From positions 310,001 to 374,000 of the forward strand of contig NZ_MAUJ01000002.1 of NCBI RefSeq assembly GCF_001696455.1: a stretch of 64,000 nucleotides of DNA. The letters run 5' to 3'. This stretch comes from Pseudoalteromonas luteoviolacea (GTDB lineage Bacteria > Pseudomonadota > Gammaproteobacteria > Enterobacterales > Alteromonadaceae). Shown here piece by piece: positions 9,347-17,780 of this stretch; positions within the stretch are counted from its first letter, which is position 1; every line of letters starts with the position of its first letter. The notes under the pieces were generated by a model. That model had not been told where the DNA came from. It saw only the letters and a list, made by a program, of their open reading frames with translations, and ran no database searches. A program made the position numbers and the translations under genes.

Positions 9347-9853
9347 TTAGTGGACTATATGTGGACGGTTAAAGCCCCCATCCATTGCTGCATTGACTTT
9401 CTCAATTAGCTCTGGAAGATGGGGATGACAAGAAGCAAAGTTAATCAATTCTTGTCTTGTTCTATGTAAGTGGTGACAAGCAATCTCTACAATTTCTACT
9501 GAGGCATTTTGGACTAAATTAAGCATCACGGAGTGTACTTCTATCAATTGCTCACAGGCCCTTTCAGGGTTTGACAAAGCAATAAAGCAATCAGCTAAAT
9601 TATGAGCAGCCACCACTAATGCTGGGCAACAATGCTCTATGGCAACCAACTGTTCGTCACAAGCTTCGCTATTAACAAACCGTTCTAACAAGTGACCTGC
9701 GAGATTTAATGCACTTTGATATCGGTCTCTTGCAGAATTGAACTCACCATGCTGAAAAGCTTGGTTTCCAGATTTAATCGCGTATTGCCATGGCGCAAGC
9801 GCATACTCCAATGGCGTCTCAACAGAAGTTTCGATTTGCTCAATTAGGGCCAT
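9347..9853 (-). CDS. Small TPR-like protein co-operonic with sodA
   Basis: A 168-residue soluble, helical protein with no signal peptide. Segments such as AFQHGEFNSARDRYQSALNLAGH and AAHNLADCFIALSNPERACEQL (shown in part) have TPR spacing. Several Cys and His residues (EHCCP, CHHLHR, CHPHLP) hint at metal or redox contact but form no motif I know. The start at 9853 is set by the strong ribosome site AGGGGAG seven bases upstream; the longer frame has none. In Pseudomonas aeruginosa an uncharacterised gene also precedes sodA in an iron-repressed operon, so a similar role in iron starvation or oxidative stress is possible. I do not recognise a defined family. Confidence 0.75.
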   Translation of the reverse strand: MALIEQIETSVETPLEYALAPWQYAIKSGNQAFQHGEFNSARDRYQSALNLAGHLLERFVNSEACDEQLVAIEHCCPALVVAAHNLADCFIALSNPERACEQLIEVHSVMLNLVQNASVEIVEIACHHLHRTRQELINFASCHPHLPELIEKVNAAMDGGFNRPHIVH

Positions 9854-9908
9854 TATGCTCCCCTTAGATTGCTTTACACTGGACAACTATAAACAAAACC
9901 AACACCTT

Positions 9909-9933
9909 AATGCAAATTGTTTTTATTTGCATT
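9909..9933. promoter_or_regulatory. 25-bp inverted repeat in the sodA/bfr divergent region
   Basis: Perfect 9-bp half-sites (AATGCAAAT and ATTTGCATT) separated by 7 T-rich bases, about 55 bp upstream of the sodA-operon start. The position suits an operator for the minus-strand operon. It departs from the Fur consensus, so the binding protein is unknown. Confidence 0.5.
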
Positions 9934-10027
9934 ATTGGGATCATTTGTATTTCACCACATATCCGACCGCTAGATTTGCCAGCTATACCTCGCACACAAT
10001 AGCTAATAGAATAAATGACAACGAAAA

Positions 10028-10042
10028 TGAGAATAAGAATCA
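10028..10042. promoter_or_regulatory. Fur box upstream of bacterioferritin genes
   Basis: TGAGAATAAGAATCA matches the 7-1-7 Fur consensus TGATAATNATTATCA at 11 of 14 informative positions. It lies about 90 bp before the first bacterioferritin gene, in the region shared with the sodA operon. Confidence 0.65.
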
Positions 10043-10133
10043 ATTGATAAACCATTGATTTATAAGGATTTTATTGACTTTGAAATCAATCCATATAATA
10101 TAGCCACAACAGTCAGAGTTTGAGGAAAGACCT

Positions 10134-10604
10134 ATGAAAGGTAAACAAAAGATCATTGATGCATTTAATGCGCTACTGGCAAACGAGTTGGCAGCTATAG
10201 ACCAGTATTTCATCCATTCTAGAATGTATGAGGATTTTGGGCTTAATAAGCTATATGAACGCCTAAATCATGAAATGGAAGAAGAAACTACCCATGCAGA
10301 TTGGTTAATCAAGCGTATATTGTTTTTAGAAGGTGTGCCAAACATGACTAAGCGTCGTGACCTTCTTATCGGGCATGATGTTAAATCAATGATGGAAAAT
10401 GACCTCACTCTTGAGCTAGAAGTTGTGGCTTGCGTGAAAGACGCCATAAAAGCATGTGAAGAAGAGCAAGATTATCAATCACGTGCGGTGTTAGAAAAAC
10501 TGCTGTTCGATACTGAAGAAGATCACGTTTATTGGCTAGAACAACAACTTGGCCTGATTGAAAAGGTTGGTATTCAAAACTATCTACAGTCTCAGCTAGG
10601 TTAA
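10134..10604 (+). CDS. bfr: Bacterioferritin, ferroxidase-type subunit lacking the haem Met
   Basis: Iron-storage 24-mer subunit (156 residues). Ferroxidase ligands are present: Glu18, Glu51, His54, Glu94 and, after a one-residue shift, Glu128 and His131 (EEDHVYWLE). Position 52, the haem-ligating Met of E. coli Bfr, is Thr (EETTHADW). This subunit should therefore oxidise iron but not supply the haem ligand. Ribosome site GAGGAAA precedes the ATG. The second subunit gene starts 12 bp after its stop, and the two subunits complement each other in ligands, as in the BfrA/BfrB pairs of Neisseria and Pseudomonas. Confidence 0.94.
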   Translation: MKGKQKIIDAFNALLANELAAIDQYFIHSRMYEDFGLNKLYERLNHEMEEETTHADWLIKRILFLEGVPNMTKRRDLLIGHDVKSMMENDLTLELEVVACVKDAIKACEEEQDYQSRAVLEKLLFDTEEDHVYWLEQQLGLIEKVGIQNYLQSQLG

Positions 10605-10616
10605 GGAGCAAACTCG

Positions 10617-11081
10617 ATGAAAGGCGAAAGAGAAGTTATTGTAGCGCTAAACAAAGTACTCGCTAATGAGCTTGTTGGTATCAACCAATATTTTTTACAT
10701 GCTCGCATGTTTAAAGATTTTGGCTTTACTAAGTTAGACAAGGCTGACTATAAAGTATCGATTCAAAAAATGAAGAATGCTGATAGATTAATCGAGCGCA
10801 TTCTTTTCCTAGAAGGGCTACCAAATTTGCAAGACTTAGGTCGCCTTAACATTGGTGAGAACGTACCTGAAATGATCAATGCAAATATGCAATTTGAAGA
10901 AGCCTCTCTTGTAGATCTACAGAATGCAATTGCGTTATGTGAAGAAAAACAAGATTATATTAGCAGAGAAGCATTAGACAATATTCAAAACGAGCAAGAA
11001 GAACAAATTGACTGGTTGGAGACACAGCTTCAACTGCTCAAAACTACTGGCACTGAGAATTATCTACAATCTCAAATGTAA
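10617..11081 (+). CDS. bfr: Bacterioferritin, haem-type subunit lacking the ferroxidase site
   Basis: Second bacterioferritin subunit (154 residues). It opens KGEREVIVALNKVLANELV and keeps Met52 (QKMKNAD), the haem axial ligand at the two-fold interface. Four of six ferroxidase ligands are replaced: Glu51 is Lys, His54 is Asn, Glu127 is Gln and His130 is Gln (EQEEQIDWLE); Glu18 and Glu94 remain. It probably acts in mixed shells, giving haem for iron release by Bfd, while the upstream subunit oxidises iron. Ribosome site AAGGAG is well placed. A perfect 18-bp terminator stem follows. Confidence 0.94.
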   Translation: MKGEREVIVALNKVLANELVGINQYFLHARMFKDFGFTKLDKADYKVSIQKMKNADRLIERILFLEGLPNLQDLGRLNIGENVPEMINANMQFEEASLVDLQNAIALCEEKQDYISREALDNIQNEQEEQIDWLETQLQLLKTTGTENYLQSQM

Positions 11082-11086
11082 GCTTT

Positions 11087-11126
11087 AGATAATAAAAAAG
11101 GGCCTTGAGGCCCTTTTTTATTATCT
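11087..11126. terminator. Bidirectional terminator between bfr and bfd
   Basis: Perfect 18-bp stem (11087-11104 with 11109-11126), loop TTGA, with A/T runs in both arms. It ends both the bfr operon (plus) and bfd (minus). Confidence 0.92.
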
Positions 11127-11134
11127 AATCTTTT

Positions 11135-11329
11135 TTACGCGACTTGTTCAGTCACATCTACAATCTCAATAAGTTTTTCATTCAATATCTTTTTAGTACA
11201 ATTACAGCACTTACCACACTGAGTGCCTACTCCAAGATCTTTACTTAGATCTCTCATAGATCTCGCGCCCTCATCAATTGCTTGTGCGATTTTATTGTCA
11301 GTAACTCCGTGACAAATACAAATATACAT
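11135..11329 (-). CDS. bfd: Bacterioferritin-associated ferredoxin
   Basis: A 64-residue [2Fe-2S] protein that passes electrons to bacterioferritin haem to release stored iron. It opens MYICICHGVTDNKI with Cys4 and Cys6; the second pair is in GTQCGKCC (Cys38 and Cys41), the standard Bfd spacing. It is convergent with the bfr genes and separated from them by a shared terminator. A Fur-like site lies about 85 bp upstream, matching induction in iron starvation. Confidence 0.95.
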   Translation of the reverse strand: MYICICHGVTDNKIAQAIDEGARSMRDLSKDLGVGTQCGKCCNCTKKILNEKLIEIVDVTEQVA

Positions 11330-11413
11330 GAATGAAAACCAATCTCAATTACATCAACTGAGACTAAGTTTAATCTAAACAAAAATAGTTATCAACAAGC
11401 ATAAGCATAAAAA

Positions 11414-11428
11414 TGAGAATAATTACTA
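11414..11428. promoter_or_regulatory. Fur-like box upstream of bfd
   Basis: TGAGAATAATTACTA agrees with the Fur consensus at 11 of 14 informative positions and sits about 85 bp upstream of bfd in an AT-rich region. Confidence 0.55.
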
Positions 11429-11502
11429 ATAGCATTGATCAATAAGGAGTTTTAATTGGCCTAAAACGAATAATCACTTTTGATTTGCGCAATTAATCAA
11501 CA

Positions 11503-14289
11503 CTACTTTTCGTCACTTTCGTTTTTATCTATGCTGTTCCAACTTTTCAGACAAGAGTATAAAGTAATCGACTCTATTGGCTTTGCAACAAAGTCATCCA
11601 TACCAGCTTGCAGACATTTTTCTTTGTCTTCTGCAAATGCATTTGCTGTTATCGCAATAATATAAGGGCAACCATACGTGCTCGGGCTTTGACGAATAGT
11701 GCGAGTACATTCAAAGCCATCCATATTAGGCATTTGACAATCCATTAAAATAATGTCGAACCGCTGCTCTTCTAGGGCTTTGAGTGCTTCAATACCATCC
11801 ATTGCTTTTGAGATAAAACACCCTGTTTTTTCTAAAAATTGAGTCGCGACAATCTGGTTAATCGGATTATCCTCAACAAGTAATATTTTCACATTTTCAA
11901 GGTTTGGAATGTCCGCACTTACCGATTTCAGTTTTGGCTGTTCACCCAATTCGGCAGGGATCTCAACGGTAAACTCGCTACCCACATTTTCGGTAGACTG
12001 AAACCGCAGTTGCCCCCCCATTAGTGCGACTAAACGTTTGCAAATAGTCAACCCTAACCCGGTACCACCGTATTTTCTTGTCGTAGACAAGTCCGCTTGC
12101 GTAAACTCATCGAATAAATCCTTTTGCGCACTTTTAGCAATACCAATGCCTGTATCTTTTACTTTAAGTCTCAGAGAGCCTTGGTAGTAATCCACTGTAA
12201 AGTCTATTTGTCCATGCTCCGTAAATTTCCCCGCATTACTAAGTAAGTTATTAATAACCTGACTTAATCGAAGATCATCAAATATTAAGACCTTGGGCAC
12301 TTGCTCATCCAATGTATGATTAAACTCAACATTAGGCTTAGACAAAGACTTCTCAAACGCAGTAGAAATGGCAACAACAAAATCGGATACGTCCGTGTTG
12401 TGCATAGAAAGCTCCAATGCACCCGCCTCTATTTTTGAATAGTCCAAAATATCATTAAGAATTAATAACAGTTTATGTGCAGATTGGTGAATAATATCTA
12501 ATTGCGCTTTGGATTCAGCATCAAATTCATTATTTATCAATTCGTCTGACATCCCTATGATGCCATTGAGAGGAGTACGAATTTCATGACTCATATTTGC
12601 TAAGAACTGGCTTTTGGCCGAGCTGGCTTTGTTAGCTTGCTCTAACGCTTTAATGAGCTCTTCGGTTTTTTCACTGACTTCTTGCTCTAAATGTTTATTA
12701 AAGTCTTTTAATTTTCGATTGAGCTGTTCGTTTTCCTCATTTGCACTATTTAACTTAGCGAAACTCGTCGACAACTTAAACGCCAACTGGGAAAATTGCT
12801 GCTGCAAGGTAATGACCTCTATACAGCTCCCTTCAGCCGTGTTACTTACCTCTGACATTTTTTCATTGGGATCGAACGAGTTAATACTGTGGCTCAAATC
12901 AACAATTGGCTTAGTAAATACCCTTGTCATCCGATTCACCAAAAAACTACTAATTGCGATAATGAACAAGGCTAAAACAAAGGATTGAATCCAGGCGGAA
13001 GCAACTGCCAAATTTACGTGCTTGCGCTCGATTAGACTTATCACCCGCCAATTAAAAATGTCAGACTGCACACTTTGGCGATAATACACATCTCGGTTAT
13101 TACTAATGAAAACTTGGTCGGTGGACTCAGTGAGTGCGATTAGCTGCTCATTAGCAACGTTATCTAGTATGTTAAAATCAGATTTCAAAGAGCTAAAAAC
13201 AATATTATTTTCATGATCAACAATTAACAGATGCCCTTTTTGAGCGAGCACTTTAGGGATAAATTGCTCAAATGACTCAAAAAATAGTGAACTCTCTACT
13301 ATTCCCTGAAACTCACCATCTTCATACAAAGGTGCCGAGACCGCTACTACGGGATCATTGCCAAACCCCCTACCTTGAAATATGCCCGACACATAACCAT
13401 TAGGGTAATAAGGTGCTTGAATAAAGTATTCTCTATCAGCTACTGAAGGCACCTCTCCAACGAGGCTTGTTTTCAAAGCGTCGGGGTAAAAATGGGTCAC
13501 AAATGCACTTTGGTCTGCGACTATTGCAGTCCTAAAATTAGGATAAGTATCGACGAGTCGGTTAATTACCTGTTGTTTATCTACACCTGACTGTATATCT
13601 TGCGCAGCAATATTGATTGCCCTGCGATAGCTTTCTAGATAATCGTCAATTTGTTTCAATGCACTCACTGACGCATCATGGAGCTGCGCAGTCACTTCAA
13701 ATTCGATGCGTTTGTAATGGCTATTTGTCAGAACGATTGTGGTGATAAGAACAACTAGGATTATCAGGTGACTAATCATATAGTTTAAGATCTGGTACAA
13801 AGACTTTGCTTGCCAAACCCGTTTAAATAGAAAAAGCGATGTGAGATCGACAATCGCCAAATACACCGCAGCATTTATCATATATTTTGCAAGAGCGGTG
13901 AAAATAACTAACAGGGTCAGCCCTAAAACAAACTTGCCCATTATAAATAAGATGGGAATGCCGAAGAGCACCCAAAACCCTAACCCTCTTATGAACAGGG
14001 GTTTATTGGCCCGAACACAAAAAACTTGCAACCACAAAATTTCGATGAGAAATACGACTGAAGGTAAACAGTGCCCCCAACGGTACAGCAAAAACATTGC
14101 ACCAATCCCAACGGCGAGAACGGCATATTGCCAACCTAATGCTAATAAGCAAAGGATGACAAATAGCTGCCCAAACAGGAACTCTGAGCTATCTAAAAAC
14201 CAAATTGGTAAAAGGTTAGCAATACCACCTAAAACGCCCAAAAAGAGCGCAATAACCAACTTTGGCAACTTTGAAATGTGATTTAGCAA
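11503..14289 (-). CDS. Hybrid sensor histidine kinase with periplasmic Cache domain
   Basis: Membrane sensor of 928 residues. The N-terminal 190 residues hold several hydrophobic helices (a MASE-like bundle). A large extracytoplasmic region, about 200-430, reads as a double-Cache sensor (TYPNFRTAIVADQ and REYFIQAPYYPNGYVSG are typical pieces). A transmembrane helix and coiled coil lead to the HisKA box SHEIRTPLNGIIGM, then an ATPase with GGTGLGLTICKRL. A C-terminal receiver follows (KILLVEDNPINQ, Asp in IILMDCQMPNMDG). No Hpt domain is present, so phosphate must pass to a separate protein. The start is TTG at 14289, supported by AAGGAGC about seven bases upstream. Confidence 0.9.
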   Translation of the reverse strand: MLNHISKLPKLVIALFLGVLGGIANLLPIWFLDSSEFLFGQLFVILCLLALGWQYAVLAVGIGAMFLLYRWGHCLPSVVFLIEILWLQVFCVRANKPLFIRGLGFWVLFGIPILFIMGKFVLGLTLLVIFTALAKYMINAAVYLAIVDLTSLFLFKRVWQAKSLYQILNYMISHLIILVVLITTIVLTNSHYKRIEFEVTAQLHDASVSALKQIDDYLESYRRAINIAAQDIQSGVDKQQVINRLVDTYPNFRTAIVADQSAFVTHFYPDALKTSLVGEVPSVADREYFIQAPYYPNGYVSGIFQGRGFGNDPVVAVSAPLYEDGEFQGIVESSLFFESFEQFIPKVLAQKGHLLIVDHENNIVFSSLKSDFNILDNVANEQLIALTESTDQVFISNNRDVYYRQSVQSDIFNWRVISLIERKHVNLAVASAWIQSFVLALFIIAISSFLVNRMTRVFTKPIVDLSHSINSFDPNEKMSEVSNTAEGSCIEVITLQQQFSQLAFKLSTSFAKLNSANEENEQLNRKLKDFNKHLEQEVSEKTEELIKALEQANKASSAKSQFLANMSHEIRTPLNGIIGMSDELINNEFDAESKAQLDIIHQSAHKLLLILNDILDYSKIEAGALELSMHNTDVSDFVVAISTAFEKSLSKPNVEFNHTLDEQVPKVLIFDDLRLSQVINNLLSNAGKFTEHGQIDFTVDYYQGSLRLKVKDTGIGIAKSAQKDLFDEFTQADLSTTRKYGGTGLGLTICKRLVALMGGQLRFQSTENVGSEFTVEIPAELGEQPKLKSVSADIPNLENVKILLVEDNPINQIVATQFLEKTGCFISKAMDGIEALKALEEQRFDIILMDCQMPNMDGFECTRTIRQSPSTYGCPYIIAITANAFAEDKEKCLQAGMDDFVAKPIESITLYSCLKSWNSIDKNESDEK

Positions 14290-14346
14290 TACCAGCTCCT
14301 TTTATATTCTATTAAAAAATAAAGGAAAGCTGGGTATTTGCCAAGT

Positions 14347-15237
14347 TTAATGGTGGGGACAATCGTGACTTTCTATTTGTAAAACACACTTTTCAACTGA
14401 AAATAGCTGTTTTAATCGCGCTTCTACTTGATATCTGCATGCGTCGTCGTGCTTTTCTATTGTGCAATGATGCTTCAAAACAATATGCGCACCAACCATT
14501 AAAGCGCTGTCTGAATTTGAAACTGTAACATTGTGCACACTTTCAACATGTTCAGTATCAACAATAGCTTGCTCAACACGTTCAACGGCAGGCAATGTGG
14601 TACCTTTATCAAGTAGACCAGAAATGCATGTCTTAATTACCTTCAAACCAGTAAACAATACAAAGCAAGATATCAACATGCTAGACAGCACATCGATGAT
14701 GTTCCACCCCGTCAAATGGATTAGAATACCTGCGATAAAAGTCGACACCGTTGACAATAAGTCAAAAAATGAATGCAGAAAAACGGCGTATACATTAATG
14801 CTGTCTTTGCGGCCTTTGTACAAAACCCACGCAGCTAAACCATGGAATAAGAAGCCGACACCAGCCACTGTAGACATTACAAAAGTATTAACTTCATGTA
14901 CATGCCCTTGTGAATGAAGTTCAATTCGCTCTGTCGCTTCAAGGAGAATGATGATTGCAATGGACAAATACAGGACACCGTTTAACAGGCCACCTGTAAA
15001 TTCTGCTTTTTTATACCCTTCATTAAAGTTTTTTGCCAGCTTTACAGCAACCGTTGACGCAATTAATGCAATGAATAAAGAGCTGTTGTGCACAAATAAG
15101 TGCCCAGCATCCGCTAAAACAGCCAGTGAATTAGCATAATGTGCTGCCACCACTTGTATTAGCATGAATGTACATGTTATGGCGAGCGCGATTAGTAAGC
15201 GCTTACGAGAAGCCTCATGAGTTGTAAGATCGGTCAT
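14347..15237 (-). CDS. Cation diffusion facilitator metal exporter, ZitB/CzcD-like
   Basis: Inner-membrane antiporter (296 residues) that exports a divalent metal, usually zinc, in exchange for protons. Six hydrophobic helices are followed by a cytosolic metal-binding domain (VERVEQAIVDTEHVESVHN to the Cys/His end ESHDCPHH). The helix-5 metal pair is normal (HSFFD, HxxxD). In helix 2, where ZitB has HxxxD, this protein has ADAGHLFVHN, so the second acidic ligand is His; I re-read the codons and they are CAC at both positions. That could shift metal choice. The intracellular His-rich loop of some CzcD proteins is absent. Confidence 0.88.
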   Translation of the reverse strand: MTDLTTHEASRKRLLIALAITCTFMLIQVVAAHYANSLAVLADAGHLFVHNSSLFIALIASTVAVKLAKNFNEGYKKAEFTGGLLNGVLYLSIAIIILLEATERIELHSQGHVHEVNTFVMSTVAGVGFLFHGLAAWVLYKGRKDSINVYAVFLHSFFDLLSTVSTFIAGILIHLTGWNIIDVLSSMLISCFVLFTGLKVIKTCISGLLDKGTTLPAVERVEQAIVDTEHVESVHNVTVSNSDSALMVGAHIVLKHHCTIEKHDDACRYQVEARLKQLFSVEKCVLQIESHDCPHH

Positions 15238-15379
15238 TCGAGCTTGAGAAACCTTTGTAACTAGTAATTAGAGGGTGATAATGGTAAAGGACATCAATTG
15301 TAACCCTATTTTCTATCAGACGCATCAAAAATCATAATATTTAGCAAATAAATACGTAATTTATACTGACGTCCCAAGC

Positions 15380-16576
15380 CTATGAATTACTTACCAACTG
15401 AGCGTTTGTATTAAGTCTGCTTTCTGCCGAATAAAGGCGCTGTTCAAAATACCTAAGCTGTTCATAACTAAACATGAACTGGGTATAACGCATAATCTCT
15501 AACGGGGCTTCTTTGCTTGTAAAGCAATTGAACGGTTTACCAGGAAAAAATTCAGTTCCCTCATCAAATACAACAAGGTACCTCACACCACTTTCAACAC
15601 CAATACATTTTGCCAAATTTGCCACACGAATTTTCGCTGCATTAACTGGGTTCAAAAAGAAATTAGACGACCCTTCTTCAATCACATTCCACATTTCGCC
15701 CTGAATATCTGCTTCAATCACACCTGACTGAGGACAGAAAACCATCACAAACACACCAAATGGAGAGAGTACCACGCCGTCTATATCTAGCTCTTCAAGC
15801 ATAGGACTCATGCTGCGATAAAGAACAATATACTTTTTGTTGTCTAGCTTACTTGTTAATGTTTTATAGGTTTCTTTAAATGTGCGCTTGCGTGTGTTGT
15901 GTGTTACTTCTTTTCCACGGAGCAAGAACTTCAACAACTCAATAGATACATATCCGACAATAAATATACTGAGCCACATAGTAAAACGGTCATAATGACC
16001 CTTCTCGGGCTCTTCATACAATACTATCGGTACGTGGTCTTCTTGCGTCTCCGATATTGAGTGAGTAGGAAGGGTCGTAGCTTCCTCTTGAAAAGGCTCT
16101 ATCGCCTCCCCCTCAATGCCAATCTGGCGTTCATATTTCATAGAACGCTTTTTCTGCGCAACGTCTTTTTGAAGCCGAAGCTCAAAAGCCTCTCGCTGCG
16201 CAGCGACTTGTTCGGCGCACTTTACCGCACTCGCAAAATCTTGCGCTCCATGGTGACAGATCATGGGCTTGTGAAAAAATGCCTGCCATTTTTTGCGAGT
16301 TGCGTCATCTTTGAATGAAGAGATCCCAAAGGAACGGCTTACTTCCTTATCTGGTTCAAGCGAATTTGAAATGTTTACCCTAGGAGACTGACAATATGTT
16401 TGCAAACGTTCAAGTAGTCTTCTTAATCGTGCGTCTTCGCCTTCTTTTAGGACATTATTTTGACGCAAAAACTGGAGCTCAGCGGCAAACCGTTTGCACT
16501 GTCTTTGGTCAAGCTGCTCTATATCTGCAGCGACGCAGCTTGAAAATATGATAAAAAACAAAATCCATCTGTTCAT
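15380..16576 (-). CDS. Membrane protein with a degenerate NERD domain
   Basis: A 398-residue protein with an N-terminal signal or anchor (MNRWILFFIIFSSCVAA), a Glu/Arg-rich helical region (about 20-180), one transmembrane helix near 200-217 (MWLSIFIVGYVSIELLKFLL) and a C-terminal domain. The latter resembles NERD (nuclease-related): IDGVVLSPFGVFVMVF, then NPVNAAKIRVANLAK and RYLVVFDEGTEFF. The ETK catalytic motif usual after the GVFV strand is replaced by FCPQ, so nuclease activity is doubtful. It follows two WD40 lipoprotein genes on the same strand (70-bp gap) and may form an operon with them. Function is unknown. Confidence 0.7.
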   Translation of the reverse strand: MNRWILFFIIFSSCVAADIEQLDQRQCKRFAAELQFLRQNNVLKEGEDARLRRLLERLQTYCQSPRVNISNSLEPDKEVSRSFGISSFKDDATRKKWQAFFHKPMICHHGAQDFASAVKCAEQVAAQREAFELRLQKDVAQKKRSMKYERQIGIEGEAIEPFQEEATTLPTHSISETQEDHVPIVLYEEPEKGHYDRFTMWLSIFIVGYVSIELLKFLLRGKEVTHNTRKRTFKETYKTLTSKLDNKKYIVLYRSMSPMLEELDIDGVVLSPFGVFVMVFCPQSGVIEADIQGEMWNVIEEGSSNFFLNPVNAAKIRVANLAKCIGVESGVRYLVVFDEGTEFFPGKPFNCFTSKEAPLEIMRYTQFMFSYEQLRYFEQRLYSAESRLNTNAQLVSNS

Positions 16577-16645
16577 CGTCTCTAAACCTAATTGTAAGTT
16601 GGTACTTAATTTTGGGGTTAACCCAACACAAATACCGCGCTATGC

Positions 16646-17632
16646 TTATTTAGTTGCAAGCATATTTAATGCCCACTCCTCCAACAATCCATCACTGCTG
16701 AGTGTTACAAGCTTTTCTCGACTTGGTGCATACATATCCACTATCGTTGCACCGGCATTGAGCGTATTAATTTGCCATGTCCCTAGCTCGTTTCCGCTTT
16801 TAGTGTCCCATATTGTAAGATGTGATTTTGAAGAGGAAGTCGCTAAATAAGCACTCTGTTCAATGAACAGCGCTTTGCGAAAAACTTTAAACCGAGCCAT
16901 GTATTTTAGCTCACTTTTATCTGCCCCATCTAAAAGCGATGCGATTACCTGATTATCTAGGGCGTCAGATACAAAGAATTCAGAAAAATCTTGTCTTACA
17001 GCAAGACTGGTAACACGGTGATTAAACTCTTTGGTAAACAACGGTTCTGGAGAGCCAAATTGCCAAAGCGCCAACTTGCCATCTTGCGCAGCTGTCATTA
17101 CCATTTCGCCTTTGTCATCCCACTGTACATGCATTACTGGTCGTGAATGCGGTGCAAACTGATTGTTGACTTGGGTGTGCAAATTCGCCATATTCACGGT
17201 GCCATCAGACATTGCCACAACAATTTTATCCATCGTTGGTGCCAGTGCAACAGAAGTGATGTGTGCATAACCTGAAACACCACTAAAGCTCACTTTGGTT
17301 ACCAATTTTTGCTTCGGTAACGACCAAAATTGAAGTTGATTATCACCCACCACAATCAGCATGGTATTGTCCTGAGAGAGTACGACCTCACGGACTAACT
17401 CAGGCATTTTGTCTTGGGGGACGGTAAATTCAGACGTACGTGTTTGAGTACCCCAAACATGTAGCAAATTAGTACTGTCCACAGTGACCATTTTGCTCCC
17501 GTCAGCTGAGAAATGCCCTATCAGGACACCATTATCCCCCAACTTATCAAGTGTCCCTTTACTCAATGCAACGTCTTCGTCGCACCCAGCCAGTAACACA
17601 GAGGCAATTATTACAAACAGTCTAAACAACAT
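16646..17632 (-). CDS. WD40-like beta-propeller lipoprotein (second copy)
   Basis: Predicted lipoprotein of 328 residues. The signal ends in the lipobox LLAG before Cys (MLFRLFVIIASVLLAGC). The mature part is a chain of WD40-type blades, with blade ends such as LLHVWG, LQFWSL, KLALWQF, LTIWDT and EEWALN, and no catalytic motif. It is a clear paralogue of the neighbouring upstream gene, sharing FVSDAL, LAT-SSK and TLSSDG positions in order. The ATG at 17632 follows a GTG twelve bases earlier; ATG gives a normal signal peptide. It probably serves as a scaffold in the envelope together with the NERD protein downstream. Confidence 0.78.
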   Translation of the reverse strand: MLFRLFVIIASVLLAGCDEDVALSKGTLDKLGDNGVLIGHFSADGSKMVTVDSTNLLHVWGTQTRTSEFTVPQDKMPELVREVVLSQDNTMLIVVGDNQLQFWSLPKQKLVTKVSFSGVSGYAHITSVALAPTMDKIVVAMSDGTVNMANLHTQVNNQFAPHSRPVMHVQWDDKGEMVMTAAQDGKLALWQFGSPEPLFTKEFNHRVTSLAVRQDFSEFFVSDALDNQVIASLLDGADKSELKYMARFKVFRKALFIEQSAYLATSSSKSHLTIWDTKSGNELGTWQINTLNAGATIVDMYAPSREKLVTLSSDGLLEEWALNMLATK

Positions 17633-17780
17633 GGCTTTCGTCACTCTAAATCTGCGGCAAGATCAACCGTGCTGGTGATAGTATAGTCTTTTATACAATT
17701 GTACAGATGAATCTTGCAATTTGTTCGCGCTTGATTTGACAACACACGACAGGTTAGCTGGAACAGCAAAGTTCAGGCCA

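Noticed and set aside
9909..9933. Inverted repeat considered as a Fur box
   Set aside because: Half-sites AATGCAAAT/ATTTGCATT with 7-bp spacing do not follow the Fur consensus; kept only as an unassigned operator.
13841..14281. Plus-strand frame opposite the hybrid kinase sensor region
   Set aside because: It is opposite the hydrophobic helices of a clear gene and gives a basic sequence with no motifs.
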